Shown here: positions 52,056 through 59,087 of the stretch, piece by piece
Position numbering within the stretch: position 1 is the first letter of the stretch
How the letters are laid out: each line of letters opens with the position of its first letter
Origin: AA29 sp041481445
GTDB lineage: Bacteria > Acidobacteriota > Vicinamibacteria > Fen-336
Direction of reading: 5' to 3'
Assembly (NCBI GenBank): GCA_041481445.1
Contig: JBGPBV010000007.1
Location: 1-64,000, forward strand
Length of the DNA stretch: 64,000 nt
Notes under the pieces: generated by a model
What the model was told of the DNA's origin: nothing
The model's input: the letters and a program-made list of their open reading frames with translations, nothing else
Databases searched by the model: none
Made by a program: the position numbers and the translations under genes

Positions 52056-54115
52056 CGGGCCGCCGCCCCCAGGGACGCGCTCGCCGTCACCGGAGAGGGC
52101 GCGGTCGTGGCCGCTCCTCCGAGATGGAGCACGCAGGTCATGCCCGCCTCGATCTCCGTCCCCGGCTCCGGCGATTGCGTGACCACGCGGCCGGATCCCT
52201 TCAGCTCCACGATGAGGCCGAGGCGGGCGGCGGTGGTCGCCCCTTCCCGCGCCGACCAGCCGCGCAGGTCGGGCATGCGGTCCGGATACCCGGCCGGGCC
52301 GCCGCCGGAGGTGGTGGACCCTGCGCTCGTGTCCGCGGCGGCCGCCGGACGGTAGGCCGCCGGATGCGCCGTCTCCGGCCGGAACCCGGTGGCGCGCAGG
52401 ACGCGGCCGGGGTCGTCGGGAGGCACGGCCAGCCGGCGCAGCGCGGGCTCGGCGATGCGCGCGAACAGCGGGGCGGCCACGTCGCCGCCCTCGTTGGCGG
52501 GCCCGCGCGGGGTGTCGAGCGACACGAGCACGACGATGGCCGGGCGCGAGGCGGGCACGAACCCCACGAACGAGGCCACGTGATCGACCATCGAGTAGTG
52601 GCCGGACGCATCGACCTTCTGGGCGGTGCCCGTCTTGCCGGCCACGGCGTACCCGGGGAAGGCGGCGCGGTGGCCCGTCCCCCGCAGGACCACCCCGCGC
52701 AGGATGTCGGTCAGGGTGTCCGCGGTGGCGGCGTCCACCACCCGCCGCACCGCGGTCGGGCGGGCCTCGCGCACCACCCGTCCCTCGCTGTCCTCGATCT
52801 CGCGCACGATGATCGGCTTCATGAGGTACCCGCCGTTGGCCACCGCCGCCACCGCCGCCGTCATCTGCAGGGCGGTCACGCCGATCTCCTGGCCGAAAGC
52901 GAGGGTGGGCAGGCTCAGGGCGCTCCAGCGGTTGGGCGGGCGCAGGAGGCCGCCGGACTCCCCCGGCAGCTCCACGCCGGTGGCGGCTCCGAAGCCGAAC
53001 TGCCGCATGTAGCGGTTGAAGTTGTCGCGCCCCAGCCGCTGGGCGATGCGGGCCACGCCCACGTCGCTCGACTTGGCGATGACGTCGCGGAAGGTGAGCT
53101 GGTCGAAGACCTTGTGATCGTTGATGCGGATGCCCGCCACCTCGAGCGCGCCGTGGCCGCAGTCGATCACCTCGTCGGGATCGACCACTTTCTCCTCGAG
53201 GCCGGCGGCGGCGGTGATGATCTTGAACATGCTGCCCGGCTCGTAGGCGTCGGCGACCGCGCGGTTGCGCCAGCGCGAGCTCGGATAGGCGCCGAAGCGG
53301 TTCGGGTTGAAGGTGGGGCGGTTGGCCAGGGCCAGGATCTCGCCCGTGCGCGGGTCCATGACCACCGCCACTCCCGACTGCGCCCCCGTGTCCTGCACCG
53401 CCTTCTCCAGCTCCCGCTCGGCCACGTGCTGGATGGCGTCGTCGATGGTGAGCACGACGGTGTGGCCCTCGGTGGACGGCTTCTCGGTGTGGCCGAGCGC
53501 GCGCCGGCGGGCGTCCGTGCGGATCACCACCTTGGCCGCGCGGCCGCGCATCACGTCCTCGAACGCGTACTCGATCCCGCTCATGCCCGTGTTGTCGAGG
53601 CCCACGTAGCCGATGACGTGCGCGGCCAGCTCGCGCTGCGGGTAGTAGCGGCGGTTCTCGGTCAGGAAGCCGACGCCCTCGAGCTGGAGGGCGCGCACCG
53701 CGCGTGCGGTGCCGGGGTCCACCTTTCGCCGCACCCACACGAAGGCGCGCGTCTTCTCGAGCTGGGCGTGCAGCTCCTTGCGCGCGGAGGCGTCGAGCCC
53801 GAGGGCGCGGGCGAGGGCGGCGGCGGTGCCCGCCGCGTCCTCGATGTCCTGGGGCACCGCGTAGATGCTCTCCGCGTCCACGCTCACGGCCAGGGGATGG
53901 CCGCTCCGGTCCACGATCGCCCCCCGGCGCGGGTCGAGGTTGATCGTGCGCTCGCTCTGGCGCGCGGCCTGGCGCTCGTAGGAGGCGCGGTCCATGAGCT
54001 GGATCTGGACCAGGCGCATCACCACCACCAGCGCCCACAGGCAGGCGGAGAGGGCCACCAGCATGAGGCGCAGCCGCACCATGCGCTCGCGGGCGGACAA
54101 GGGGGCCGGGGTCAT
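52052..54115 (-). CDS. ftsI: FtsI/PBP3-type transpeptidase with C-terminal PASTA domain
   Basis: A 687-residue bitopic class B penicillin-binding protein. A short cytosolic tail and transmembrane helix (about 13-32) are followed by the pedestal and the transpeptidase domain. The SxxK motif is EPGSMFK and the KTG motif AGKTGTAQK. The SxN position reads SSD (KSSDVGVA), a variant also seen in some bacterial class B enzymes. The C-terminal 60 residues form a PASTA domain (RMPDLRGWSAREGATTAARL…), more typical of PBPs in Gram-positives and of SpoVD-like enzymes. It is 1 base overlapping with ftsL (TGATG). Confidence 0.96.
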   Translation of the reverse strand: MTPAPLSARERMVRLRLMLVALSACLWALVVVMRLVQIQLMDRASYERQAARQSERTINLDPRRGAIVDRSGHPLAVSVDAESIYAVPQDIEDAAGTAAALARALGLDASARKELHAQLEKTRAFVWVRRKVDPGTARAVRALQLEGVGFLTENRRYYPQRELAAHVIGYVGLDNTGMSGIEYAFEDVMRGRAAKVVIRTDARRRALGHTEKPSTEGHTVVLTIDDAIQHVAERELEKAVQDTGAQSGVAVVMDPRTGEILALANRPTFNPNRFGAYPSSRWRNRAVADAYEPGSMFKIITAAAGLEEKVVDPDEVIDCGHGALEVAGIRINDHKVFDQLTFRDVIAKSSDVGVARIAQRLGRDNFNRYMRQFGFGAATGVELPGESGGLLRPPNRWSALSLPTLAFGQEIGVTALQMTAAVAAVANGGYLMKPIIVREIEDSEGRVVREARPTAVRRVVDAATADTLTDILRGVVLRGTGHRAAFPGYAVAGKTGTAQKVDASGHYSMVDHVASFVGFVPASRPAIVVLVSLDTPRGPANEGGDVAAPLFARIAEPALRRLAVPPDDPGRVLRATGFRPETAHPAAYRPAAAADTSAGSTTSGGGPAGYPDRMPDLRGWSAREGATTAARLGLIVELKGSGRVVTQSPEPGTEIEAGMTCVLHLGGAATTAPSPVTASASLGAAAR

Positions 54116-54510
54116 CAATTCCGCTCTCCGGGCACCGGCGATCCCGCCGGGCCGCCCAGCTCCTTCGCCATCTGCGCCCCCGGTGCGGCCGGACGCGGCT
54201 GCTCGATCACGATCACGCGGCCGGCCGGCGGCGACTGCAGGCCCAGCTCGCGGGTGGCGATCGCCTCCACCCGGTGCAGGTTCTCCAGGCTCGCCTTCTC
54301 GAGGCGCAGCTTCCGGTTCTCCTCGAGCAGCCGCTCGCGCTCGCGCGACATCCGGTCCTGGGCGCGCGAGGTCTCGCGGATCTTGAGGTGGGGCCAGGCG
54401 TAGAGCACGAGGCCGCCCACCAGCGTCATCACCAGCAGGAGCAGCCACCACAGGTCGCGGCTGGCGCGGGGATCGACCTCGCGCACGACCTGGGAGTTGT
54501 CGATCTTCAC
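54115..54510 (-). CDS. ftsL: Cell division protein FtsL
   Basis: A 131-residue bitopic protein. A cytoplasmic N-terminus, a hydrophobic helix (WWLLLLVMTLVGGLVLYAW, about 22-40) and a periplasmic coiled coil (RMSRERERLLEENRKLRLEKASLENL) match FtsL, which recruits FtsI and FtsW with FtsB. A Pro-rich C-terminal tail follows. Position between rsmH and ftsI confirms it; sequence identity alone would not. GTG 54510 overlaps the rsmH stop by 4 bases. Confidence 0.9.
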   Translation of the reverse strand: MKIDNSQVVREVDPRASRDLWWLLLLVMTLVGGLVLYAWPHLKIRETSRAQDRMSRERERLLEENRKLRLEKASLENLHRVEAIATRELGLQSPPAGRVIVIEQPRPAAPGAQMAKELGGPAGSPVPGERN

Positions 54511-55427
54511 GGCTGGACCCGCTCGATCGCTCTCAGGCGCGCGCTGCGCGACCGTGGGTTGCGGCGCGTCTCCTCCTCCGCCGGGCGGAGCGGCTTCTTC
54601 GTGAGCAGCCGGAAGCCGCGCGTGGCCAGGGCGCGGAAGGTCTGCTTGGCCTCGCGGTCCTCGAGGCTGTGGAACGCGATCACGGCCAGGCGTCCGCCGG
54701 CGGCGAGCACGCCCGCGATCCCCTCCAACGCGTCCGCCAGCCCCTCCAGCTCGCGGTTGACCTGGATGCGCAGGGCCTGGAAGGTCCGGGTCGCGGGGTC
54801 GAGGCCGGGACGGCGCGAGCGGCCGGCGGAGCGACGCACGATGTCCGCGAGCTCGGTGGTGGTGGTGATCCGCCGCTGGCGGCGCGCCTCCACGATCGCG
54901 CGCGCGATCCGGCGGGAGGCGTGCTCGTCGCCCCAGCGGTAGATGAGATCGGCCAGCTCGCGCTCGGGCAGGCGGTTCACGAGGTCGGCGGCGGTGAACC
55001 CCTGGGTGGGGTCCATGCGCATGTCGAGGGGCCCCTCCGCGCCGAAGCTGAAACCGCGCGAGGGCTCGTCGAGCTGCATCGAGCTCACGCCCATGTCCAG
55101 GAGGACGCCGTCGGGGCTCTCCCCCGCCATCCGGTCGGGGACCTCGCGGAAGTCCGCGTGCTCGAAGCGCACGCGCTCCCCGAAAGCGGCGAGCCTCTCG
55201 CGCGCGTGGGCGATCGCGTCCGGGTCGCGGTCGAAGGCGACGAGGCGCCCGTCGGGGGCGCTGCGGCGCAGGATCTCCGCGGCGTGGCCGCCGAGGCCCA
55301 CCGTGCCGTCGACGTACAGCCCCCCCCGTCTCACCGCGAGCAGCTCCATCGCCTCCGCGAGCAGGACCGGCTCGTGCCGCCGGAGGCTTCCACCGCCGTC
55401 GCGCGCGGGACCCTCGCTCTCGCCCAC
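54507..55427 (-). CDS. rsmH: 16S rRNA m4C1402 methyltransferase RsmH (MraW)
   Basis: A 306-residue methyltransferase that N4-methylates C1402 of 16S rRNA. The SAM site GTVGLGGHAAEILRR, HEPVLLAEAM start, GVLLDMGVSSMQLD, RTFQALRIQVNRELEGL and the AFHSLEDR motif are intact. GTG 55427 is chosen, two bases after the mraZ stop; the resulting N-terminus has about 18 residues before HEPVLL, as expected. Confidence 0.97.
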   Translation of the reverse strand: MGESEGPARDGGGSLRRHEPVLLAEAMELLAVRRGGLYVDGTVGLGGHAAEILRRSAPDGRLVAFDRDPDAIAHARERLAAFGERVRFEHADFREVPDRMAGESPDGVLLDMGVSSMQLDEPSRGFSFGAEGPLDMRMDPTQGFTAADLVNRLPERELADLIYRWGDEHASRRIARAIVEARRQRRITTTTELADIVRRSAGRSRRPGLDPATRTFQALRIQVNRELEGLADALEGIAGVLAAGGRLAVIAFHSLEDREAKQTFRALATRGFRLLTKKPLRPAEEETRRNPRSRSARLRAIERVQP

Positions 55428-55429
55428 AT

Positions 55430-55873
55430 CTAGATCCCGAACCCGGAGAGCACCCGCCCGTCCTCGTCCGTGAACGGCTCCTTCTTGAACAGGCGCTCGG
55501 TGAGGCGCTTCTGGTTCCAGACCGCAAGGTGGTTCTGCAGGCCGAGCACGCTCACGTCGCCGGCCATGGCCGCGCTCTCGCGCAGGAGCTGGGGGAGCAC
55601 GACGCGGCCCTGCTTGTCCATCGTCACCGTCTGGCCGAAGAAGTTCACGCGGTCGAGGAAGCGCAGCTTCGAGGGATTGGTCGACGGCACCTCGGCCAGG
55701 CGGCGCTCGATCTCGAGCCACACCGCCATCGGATACACGCGCACGTATTCGCCGGTGACGCTGGTGACGAACAGCTCCGCGCCGTACTGCTGCTCGATGA
55801 GCAGACGGAAGCCGTTCGGGACCTTGAGACGTCCCTTGTCGTCGACGCGCGCCGGATGGTTGCCGCGCAGCAC
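55430..55873 (-). CDS. mraZ: MraZ transcriptional regulator, inner copy
   Basis: A 147-residue MraZ, with two swapped-hairpin AbrB-like halves each marked by a DxKGRxxxP block: RVDDKGRLKVPNGFR and TMDKQGRVVLPQLLR. MraZ is a DNA-binding autorepressor of the mra promoter that recognises short direct repeats. It directly precedes rsmH (2 bases apart). The C-terminus after the second half is shorter than in E. coli, with the conserved NHLAVWNQKRL. A second mraZ lies 180 bases upstream. Confidence 0.96.
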   Translation of the reverse strand: MLRGNHPARVDDKGRLKVPNGFRLLIEQQYGAELFVTSVTGEYVRVYPMAVWLEIERRLAEVPSTNPSKLRFLDRVNFFGQTVTMDKQGRVVLPQLLRESAAMAGDVSVLGLQNHLAVWNQKRLTERLFKKEPFTDEDGRVLSGFGI

Positions 55874-55984
55874 GTTCGCTCGCTCCGCCGGGGCCCGCTC
55901 GCCCGCGAAGGGGAGTCCCCTCCGGGGCGAGGTCAGCGACCTCGCTCAGTCGCGGCGCTCACGCCCTCTTTGGGACACGTGACG

Positions 55985-56008
55985 CCACTTTTTTCCACAA
56001 AATTCCAC
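55985..56008 (-). promoter_or_regulatory. MraZ-box: three GTGG repeats at exact 10-bp spacing
   Basis: CCAC (GTGG on the minus strand) starts at 55985, 55995 and 56005, each 10 bases apart, so all face the same side of the helix. This matches the family's direct-repeat operator. It lies at the predicted transcription start of the promoter just upstream, where a bound MraZ would block initiation. It is 112 bases before the inner mraZ start. Confidence 0.7.
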
Positions 56009-56013
56009 TCCCG

Positions 56014-56042
56014 AGTCTAGAGGTGACCCGGAGGGCTGTCAA
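56014..56042 (-). promoter_or_regulatory. Promoter of inner mraZ and the main dcw cluster
   Basis: Perfect TTGACA (56042-56037) and TAGACT (56019-56014, 4 of 6 matches to TATAAT) are separated by 17 bp, giving a transcription start at about 56007 inside the GTGG repeats. It overlaps only the gap after the outer mraZ stop. This fits a classical autoregulated Pmra. Confidence 0.65.
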
Positions 56043-56052
56043 GGGGGAAAAG

Positions 56053-56553
56053 TCACATCCGCTTGGGTTTTTCCTGTGGATGACCGTGCTCGGACGGCCC
56101 CGTGGGAGCGGGAGCGGGGGGAAGCGGCCATTGGACGTCGAGGGTAGCGTCCTCGAGGACCTTCTCGGACTCGGCCACGAAGGCCTCCCAGCGCTCGGGG
56201 GCCCAGACCTCGAACCGGTTCAGGACGCCGATGACCAGGGCCTCGCGGTCGAGCTGCGCGCCGAGGCGCAACGGCGCGGGCAGGAGGATGCGGCCCTGCA
56301 CGTCGAGCTCGCAATCGACGGCGCGGCTGGTGAGCAGCCGCGTGAGCGCCTTGGCCGGCTTGCTGAACGCGGGCAGGGCGCGGAGCTGGCTCTCGAGGCG
56401 CGACCACTCGGACGGCGGGTAGGCGGCCAGGCACTGATCGAGCACGGTGACGACGAGCCGCGGCGCGCGATCGGCGAGCGCGCGGCGGAACGCCGCGGGC
56501 ACCGGGAGGCGTCCCTTGGGATCGATCCGGTGGCGATAAGTCCCTTTGAACAC
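56053..56553 (-). CDS. mraZ: MraZ transcriptional regulator, outer copy
   Basis: A 166-residue MraZ paralogue. GTG 56553 gives VFKGTYRHRIDPKGRLPVP, matching the standard MFRG…DxKGRxxxP N-terminus. An ATG at 56598 would place the GTG repeats inside the gene and add an unnatural tail. The second half reads ELDVQGRILLPAPLR, and the C-terminal 20 residues form a Pro-rich tail. It is as good a match to the family as the inner copy and only distantly similar to it, so this is an ancient duplicate and not a recent tandem. It is encoded 180 bases upstream of the other mraZ. Confidence 0.93.
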   Translation of the reverse strand: MFKGTYRHRIDPKGRLPVPAAFRRALADRAPRLVVTVLDQCLAAYPPSEWSRLESQLRALPAFSKPAKALTRLLTSRAVDCELDVQGRILLPAPLRLGAQLDREALVIGVLNRFEVWAPERWEAFVAESEKVLEDATLDVQWPLPPAPAPTGPSEHGHPQEKPKRM

Positions 56554-56573
56554 AGCGAGCTGGAAGTATTCCA

Positions 56574-56599
56574 CACTTTCTTCCACTTTTCCACACATG
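56574..56599 (-). promoter_or_regulatory. Second 10-bp-spaced GTG repeat set, upstream of the outer mraZ
   Basis: On the minus strand AAAGTG occurs at 56589-56584 and 56579-56574, and the related CATGTG at 56599-56594, all in step at 10 bases. The layout of GTG every 10 bp repeats that of the inner operator, so it is probably a MraZ site for the outer gene. The last element ends 20 bases before the GTG start. Confidence 0.55.
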
Positions 56600-56601
56600 T
56601 C

Positions 56602-56646
56602 CTCGGCCCGGCCCGCCGTGGCACCAGAGCGGCGGGCCGGGCCGAG
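56602..56646. repeat. Perfect 17-bp inverted repeat in the mraZ-folC divergent region
   Basis: CTCGGCCCGGCCCGCCG (56602-56618) and CGGCGGGCCGGGCCGAG (56630-56646) are perfectly complementary around an 11-base loop. It fills the region between the outer mraZ repeat set and the folC -10 candidate. No T run is present on either side. Confidence 0.7.
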
Positions 56647-56671
56647 CGTCCGTTATCATCCTGACCCCTTC

Positions 56672-57970
56672 ATGCCGTCCCCTCGTCGCTCGTCGGCTTA
56701 CCTGGCCTCGCGCATCAAGCTCGGCATGAAGTTCGGGCTGGAGACGATGCGGGCCCTCGTGGCCGCGCTCGGACATCCCGAGCGCGAGTTCGCGACGATC
56801 CTGGTCGCGGGCACCAACGGCAAGGGCTCGGTGGTCGCCTACACCGACGCCGTCCTGCGCGCAAGCGGCCTGCGCGTCGGCCGCTACACCTCGCCCCACC
56901 TCGTGGACGTCAACGAGCGCATCGTGGTCGCCGGGCGTCCCATCACCGACCGCGCCCTCGACCTGGTGGTGGACGCGGTCCGCGAGGCCGCCGAGGAGCG
57001 AGGACGTTCGGGGGCGCTGCCCGCCTCCCCGACCTTCTTCGAGGTCCTGACCGCGGCCGCCCTCGTCCACTTCGCGCGCGAGAAGGTCGAGGTGGCCGTC
57101 CTCGAGATCGGGATGGGCGGGCGCCTCGACGCCACCAACGTGGCCGACCCGCTGTGCTCGGCCATCGTGACCGTCGACCGCGACCACGAGGCCTATCTCG
57201 GAAGGACCCTGGGGGCGATCGCGCGCGAGAAGGCGGGCGTCCTGCGAAGGGCTCGGTCCACCGTGCTCGGGCCGATGGCGGAAGAAGCCCGGGCGGCCAT
57301 CGAGGAAGAGGCGGCACGGCTGGACGCGCGCCTCCTGGACGTGACGCGCGAGACGACGCTGGCCCCGGACGCGAAGGAGGCCGTCACGCTCCATACCCCG
57401 TCCCGCGCCTACCGCGGCCTCCGCCCGCTGCGCGGCGCGCACCAGCGCGCCAACCTGGCCGTCGCCGTCCGCCTCCTCGAGGCGGCACGCGAGGCGGGGG
57501 TCGCCGTCGATCTCGGACGGGTGGCGGAGGGCGTGGCGCGCACGCGCTGGCCGGGCCGGCTGCAGCGCCTCCCCGGGCGGCCGCCGATCCTGGTGGACGG
57601 CGCGCACAACCCGGCGGCGGCGCGCGCGCTGGCCGAGGAGCTGCGACGCGAGCGCCCGTTCGTCCTCGTCTTCGCGGCCATGGCGGACAAGGACATCGCG
57701 GAGATGGGACGCATCCTCTTCCCGCTGGCCCAGGCCGTCGTGCTCACACGGCTGGGCGTCGACCGCGCGGCGCCGCCGGAGGAGATCGCGCGGCGCGTGG
57801 GGCCGGCGGCCGCCCGCGCGCACCGCGCGCCCGCCTGGCCGGCCGCCCTGGCCCGGGCCCGGCGCCTGACCGGCCCGCGCGGCCTGGTGGTGGCGGCGGG
57901 GAGCCTCTACCTGGCGGGCGAGGTGCTGCGGTCGGTGGGCGCGCGCCGCGGCAGCAGGCCGCGGAAGTAG
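56672..57970 (+). CDS. folC: FolC, bifunctional dihydrofolate/folylpolyglutamate synthase
   Basis: A 432-residue Mur-ligase-fold enzyme that adds glutamate to dihydropteroate and to folates. The ATP loop AGTNGKGSVV (47-56) and SPHLVDVNERI, the EIGMGGRLDATNV block, DHEAYLG and VDGAHNPAAARAL motifs are all present. The ATG at 56672 is the first in-frame start consistent with the family N-terminus. No ribosome site precedes it, and TATCAT at 56654-56659 would start transcription within a few bases of the ATG, so the message may be near-leaderless. Its end overlaps the convergent thioredoxin-like gene by 64 bases. Confidence 0.95.
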   Translation: MPSPRRSSAYLASRIKLGMKFGLETMRALVAALGHPEREFATILVAGTNGKGSVVAYTDAVLRASGLRVGRYTSPHLVDVNERIVVAGRPITDRALDLVVDAVREAAEERGRSGALPASPTFFEVLTAAALVHFAREKVEVAVLEIGMGGRLDATNVADPLCSAIVTVDRDHEAYLGRTLGAIAREKAGVLRRARSTVLGPMAEEARAAIEEEAARLDARLLDVTRETTLAPDAKEAVTLHTPSRAYRGLRPLRGAHQRANLAVAVRLLEAAREAGVAVDLGRVAEGVARTRWPGRLQRLPGRPPILVDGAHNPAAARALAEELRRERPFVLVFAAMADKDIAEMGRILFPLAQAVVLTRLGVDRAAPPEEIARRVGPAAARAHRAPAWPAALARARRLTGPRGLVVAAGSLYLAGEVLRSVGARRGSRPRK

Positions 57971-58464
57971 CCCAGCGCCTCCGGCGTGTCCCACTGCGCG
58001 GGACCGACGAAGCGGCGCAGCAGCGCGCCGTCGCGGCCCACGACGAACGTCTCCGGATAGCCGGTCGTCCGATACTCGGCGGCGGCGTGCGCCTCCGGGT
58101 CGCGCAGGATGGGGAAGCTCACGCCGACCTTGGCCACGAAGTCCTGCACCGGCTTGTCGTCGCGGTCCACCGCGACCCCGAGGACGACCAGGCCCTCGGG
58201 TCCGAGCGCGCGGTGCAGGCGCTCCAGGGAGGGCATCTCCTCGACGCAGGGGGGACACCAGGTCGCCCAGAAGTTGACGAGCACCACCCGGCCGCGCAGG
58301 GCGCCCAGGTCCGTGGTCCCCCCGGAGAGCGCGCGCAGGCGGAAGTCGGGCACCGCCGCCCCCGGCTTGAGCCCGTAGCCCTTCCGCTCCTGGAGCGAGA
58401 TGAAGCCGAAGGCGGCCCCGCCCACGATGGCGATGACCGCCGCGAACTTCACGATCTCCTTCAT
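57907..58464 (-). CDS. TlpA/ResA-type thiol-disulfide oxidoreductase
   Basis: A 185-residue membrane-anchored thioredoxin-fold protein with an N-terminal helix (7-24) and the active site FWATWCPPCVEEMP. The TlpA-type insertion VGVSFPILRDPEAHAAAEY and the cis-Pro loop TTGYPETFVV are present. Enzymes of this kind reduce periplasmic disulfides, for example during c-type cytochrome maturation. It is transcribed after the CxxC-less thioredoxin-like gene, 10 bases apart. Confidence 0.9.
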   Translation of the reverse strand: MKEIVKFAAVIAIVGGAAFGFISLQERKGYGLKPGAAVPDFRLRALSGGTTDLGALRGRVVLVNFWATWCPPCVEEMPSLERLHRALGPEGLVVLGVAVDRDDKPVQDFVAKVGVSFPILRDPEAHAAAEYRTTGYPETFVVGRDGALLRRFVGPAQWDTPEALGYFRGLLPRRAPTDRSTSPAR

Positions 58465-58474
58465 GCCCGCGTCC

Positions 58475-59050
58475 TCACATGTGCCCGGGGCCGGGCGCCT
58501 CCAGGTATTTCTCCAGGAGCGGCTTCTCCCCGCCGGTGCCCCAGTTGATGCGCTCGGTCCACACCGCCATCACCCGGCCCTCGGGATCGAGGAGGTAGGC
58601 CTCGGGGTCCTGCGGCGTGCCGTAGGGGCCGGCCAGGCGCGCGCCCCCCGGGTCCGACACGATCGCGAAGGTCAGGTTGTTGCGCGTGATGAACTCGGCG
58701 ACCGGGCCCTTCTCCTTGTCCAGGGCGACGGCCACCGTGCGCAGCCCGCGGCGGAAGTAGCGGCGATGCATCCGCTCGAGGTAACGGAAGTAGGCGTCGC
58801 TTCCCGGCCAGCGCGAGTCGAAGAAGATGAGGACGGTCGGCCCTCCATGCTCGAGGATCAAGGGCGTCGGCCGCCCCTCGGGGATGGAGGGCAGAGTGAG
58901 GTTCGGGGCCATCTGGCCGACGTGGACTCGGGTCGCGCGGGGCGCGCGCGAGTAGAGGTACCCGACCACGATCGCGGCCGCGACGGCGGCCCCGAGCAGG
59001 ACGGCGCCGGCCACCGCCAGCGGCCCGCGCGCCTCTTTCCACGACGCCAC
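58475..59050 (-). CDS. Membrane-anchored thioredoxin/peroxiredoxin-fold protein lacking redox cysteines
   Basis: A 191-residue protein with an N-terminal transmembrane segment (about 11-33) and a thioredoxin fold of the AhpC/TSA or TlpA group. Where family members carry the redox motif, this one has FFDSRWPGSDAYF; there is no CxxC and no cysteine at all. The fold signature otherwise holds (VAVALDKEKGPVAEFI, PQDPEAYLLDPEGRVMAVW). It may be a non-redox partner or chaperone-like subunit of the TlpA-type protein in the same operon. Confidence 0.75.
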   Translation of the reverse strand: MASWKEARGPLAVAGAVLLGAAVAAAIVVGYLYSRAPRATRVHVGQMAPNLTLPSIPEGRPTPLILEHGGPTVLIFFDSRWPGSDAYFRYLERMHRRYFRRGLRTVAVALDKEKGPVAEFITRNNLTFAIVSDPGGARLAGPYGTPQDPEAYLLDPEGRVMAVWTERINWGTGGEKPLLEKYLEAPGPGHM

Positions 59051-59087
59051 GCGATCGATTCTAGACGCGCTTCGCTACAATCCGGTC

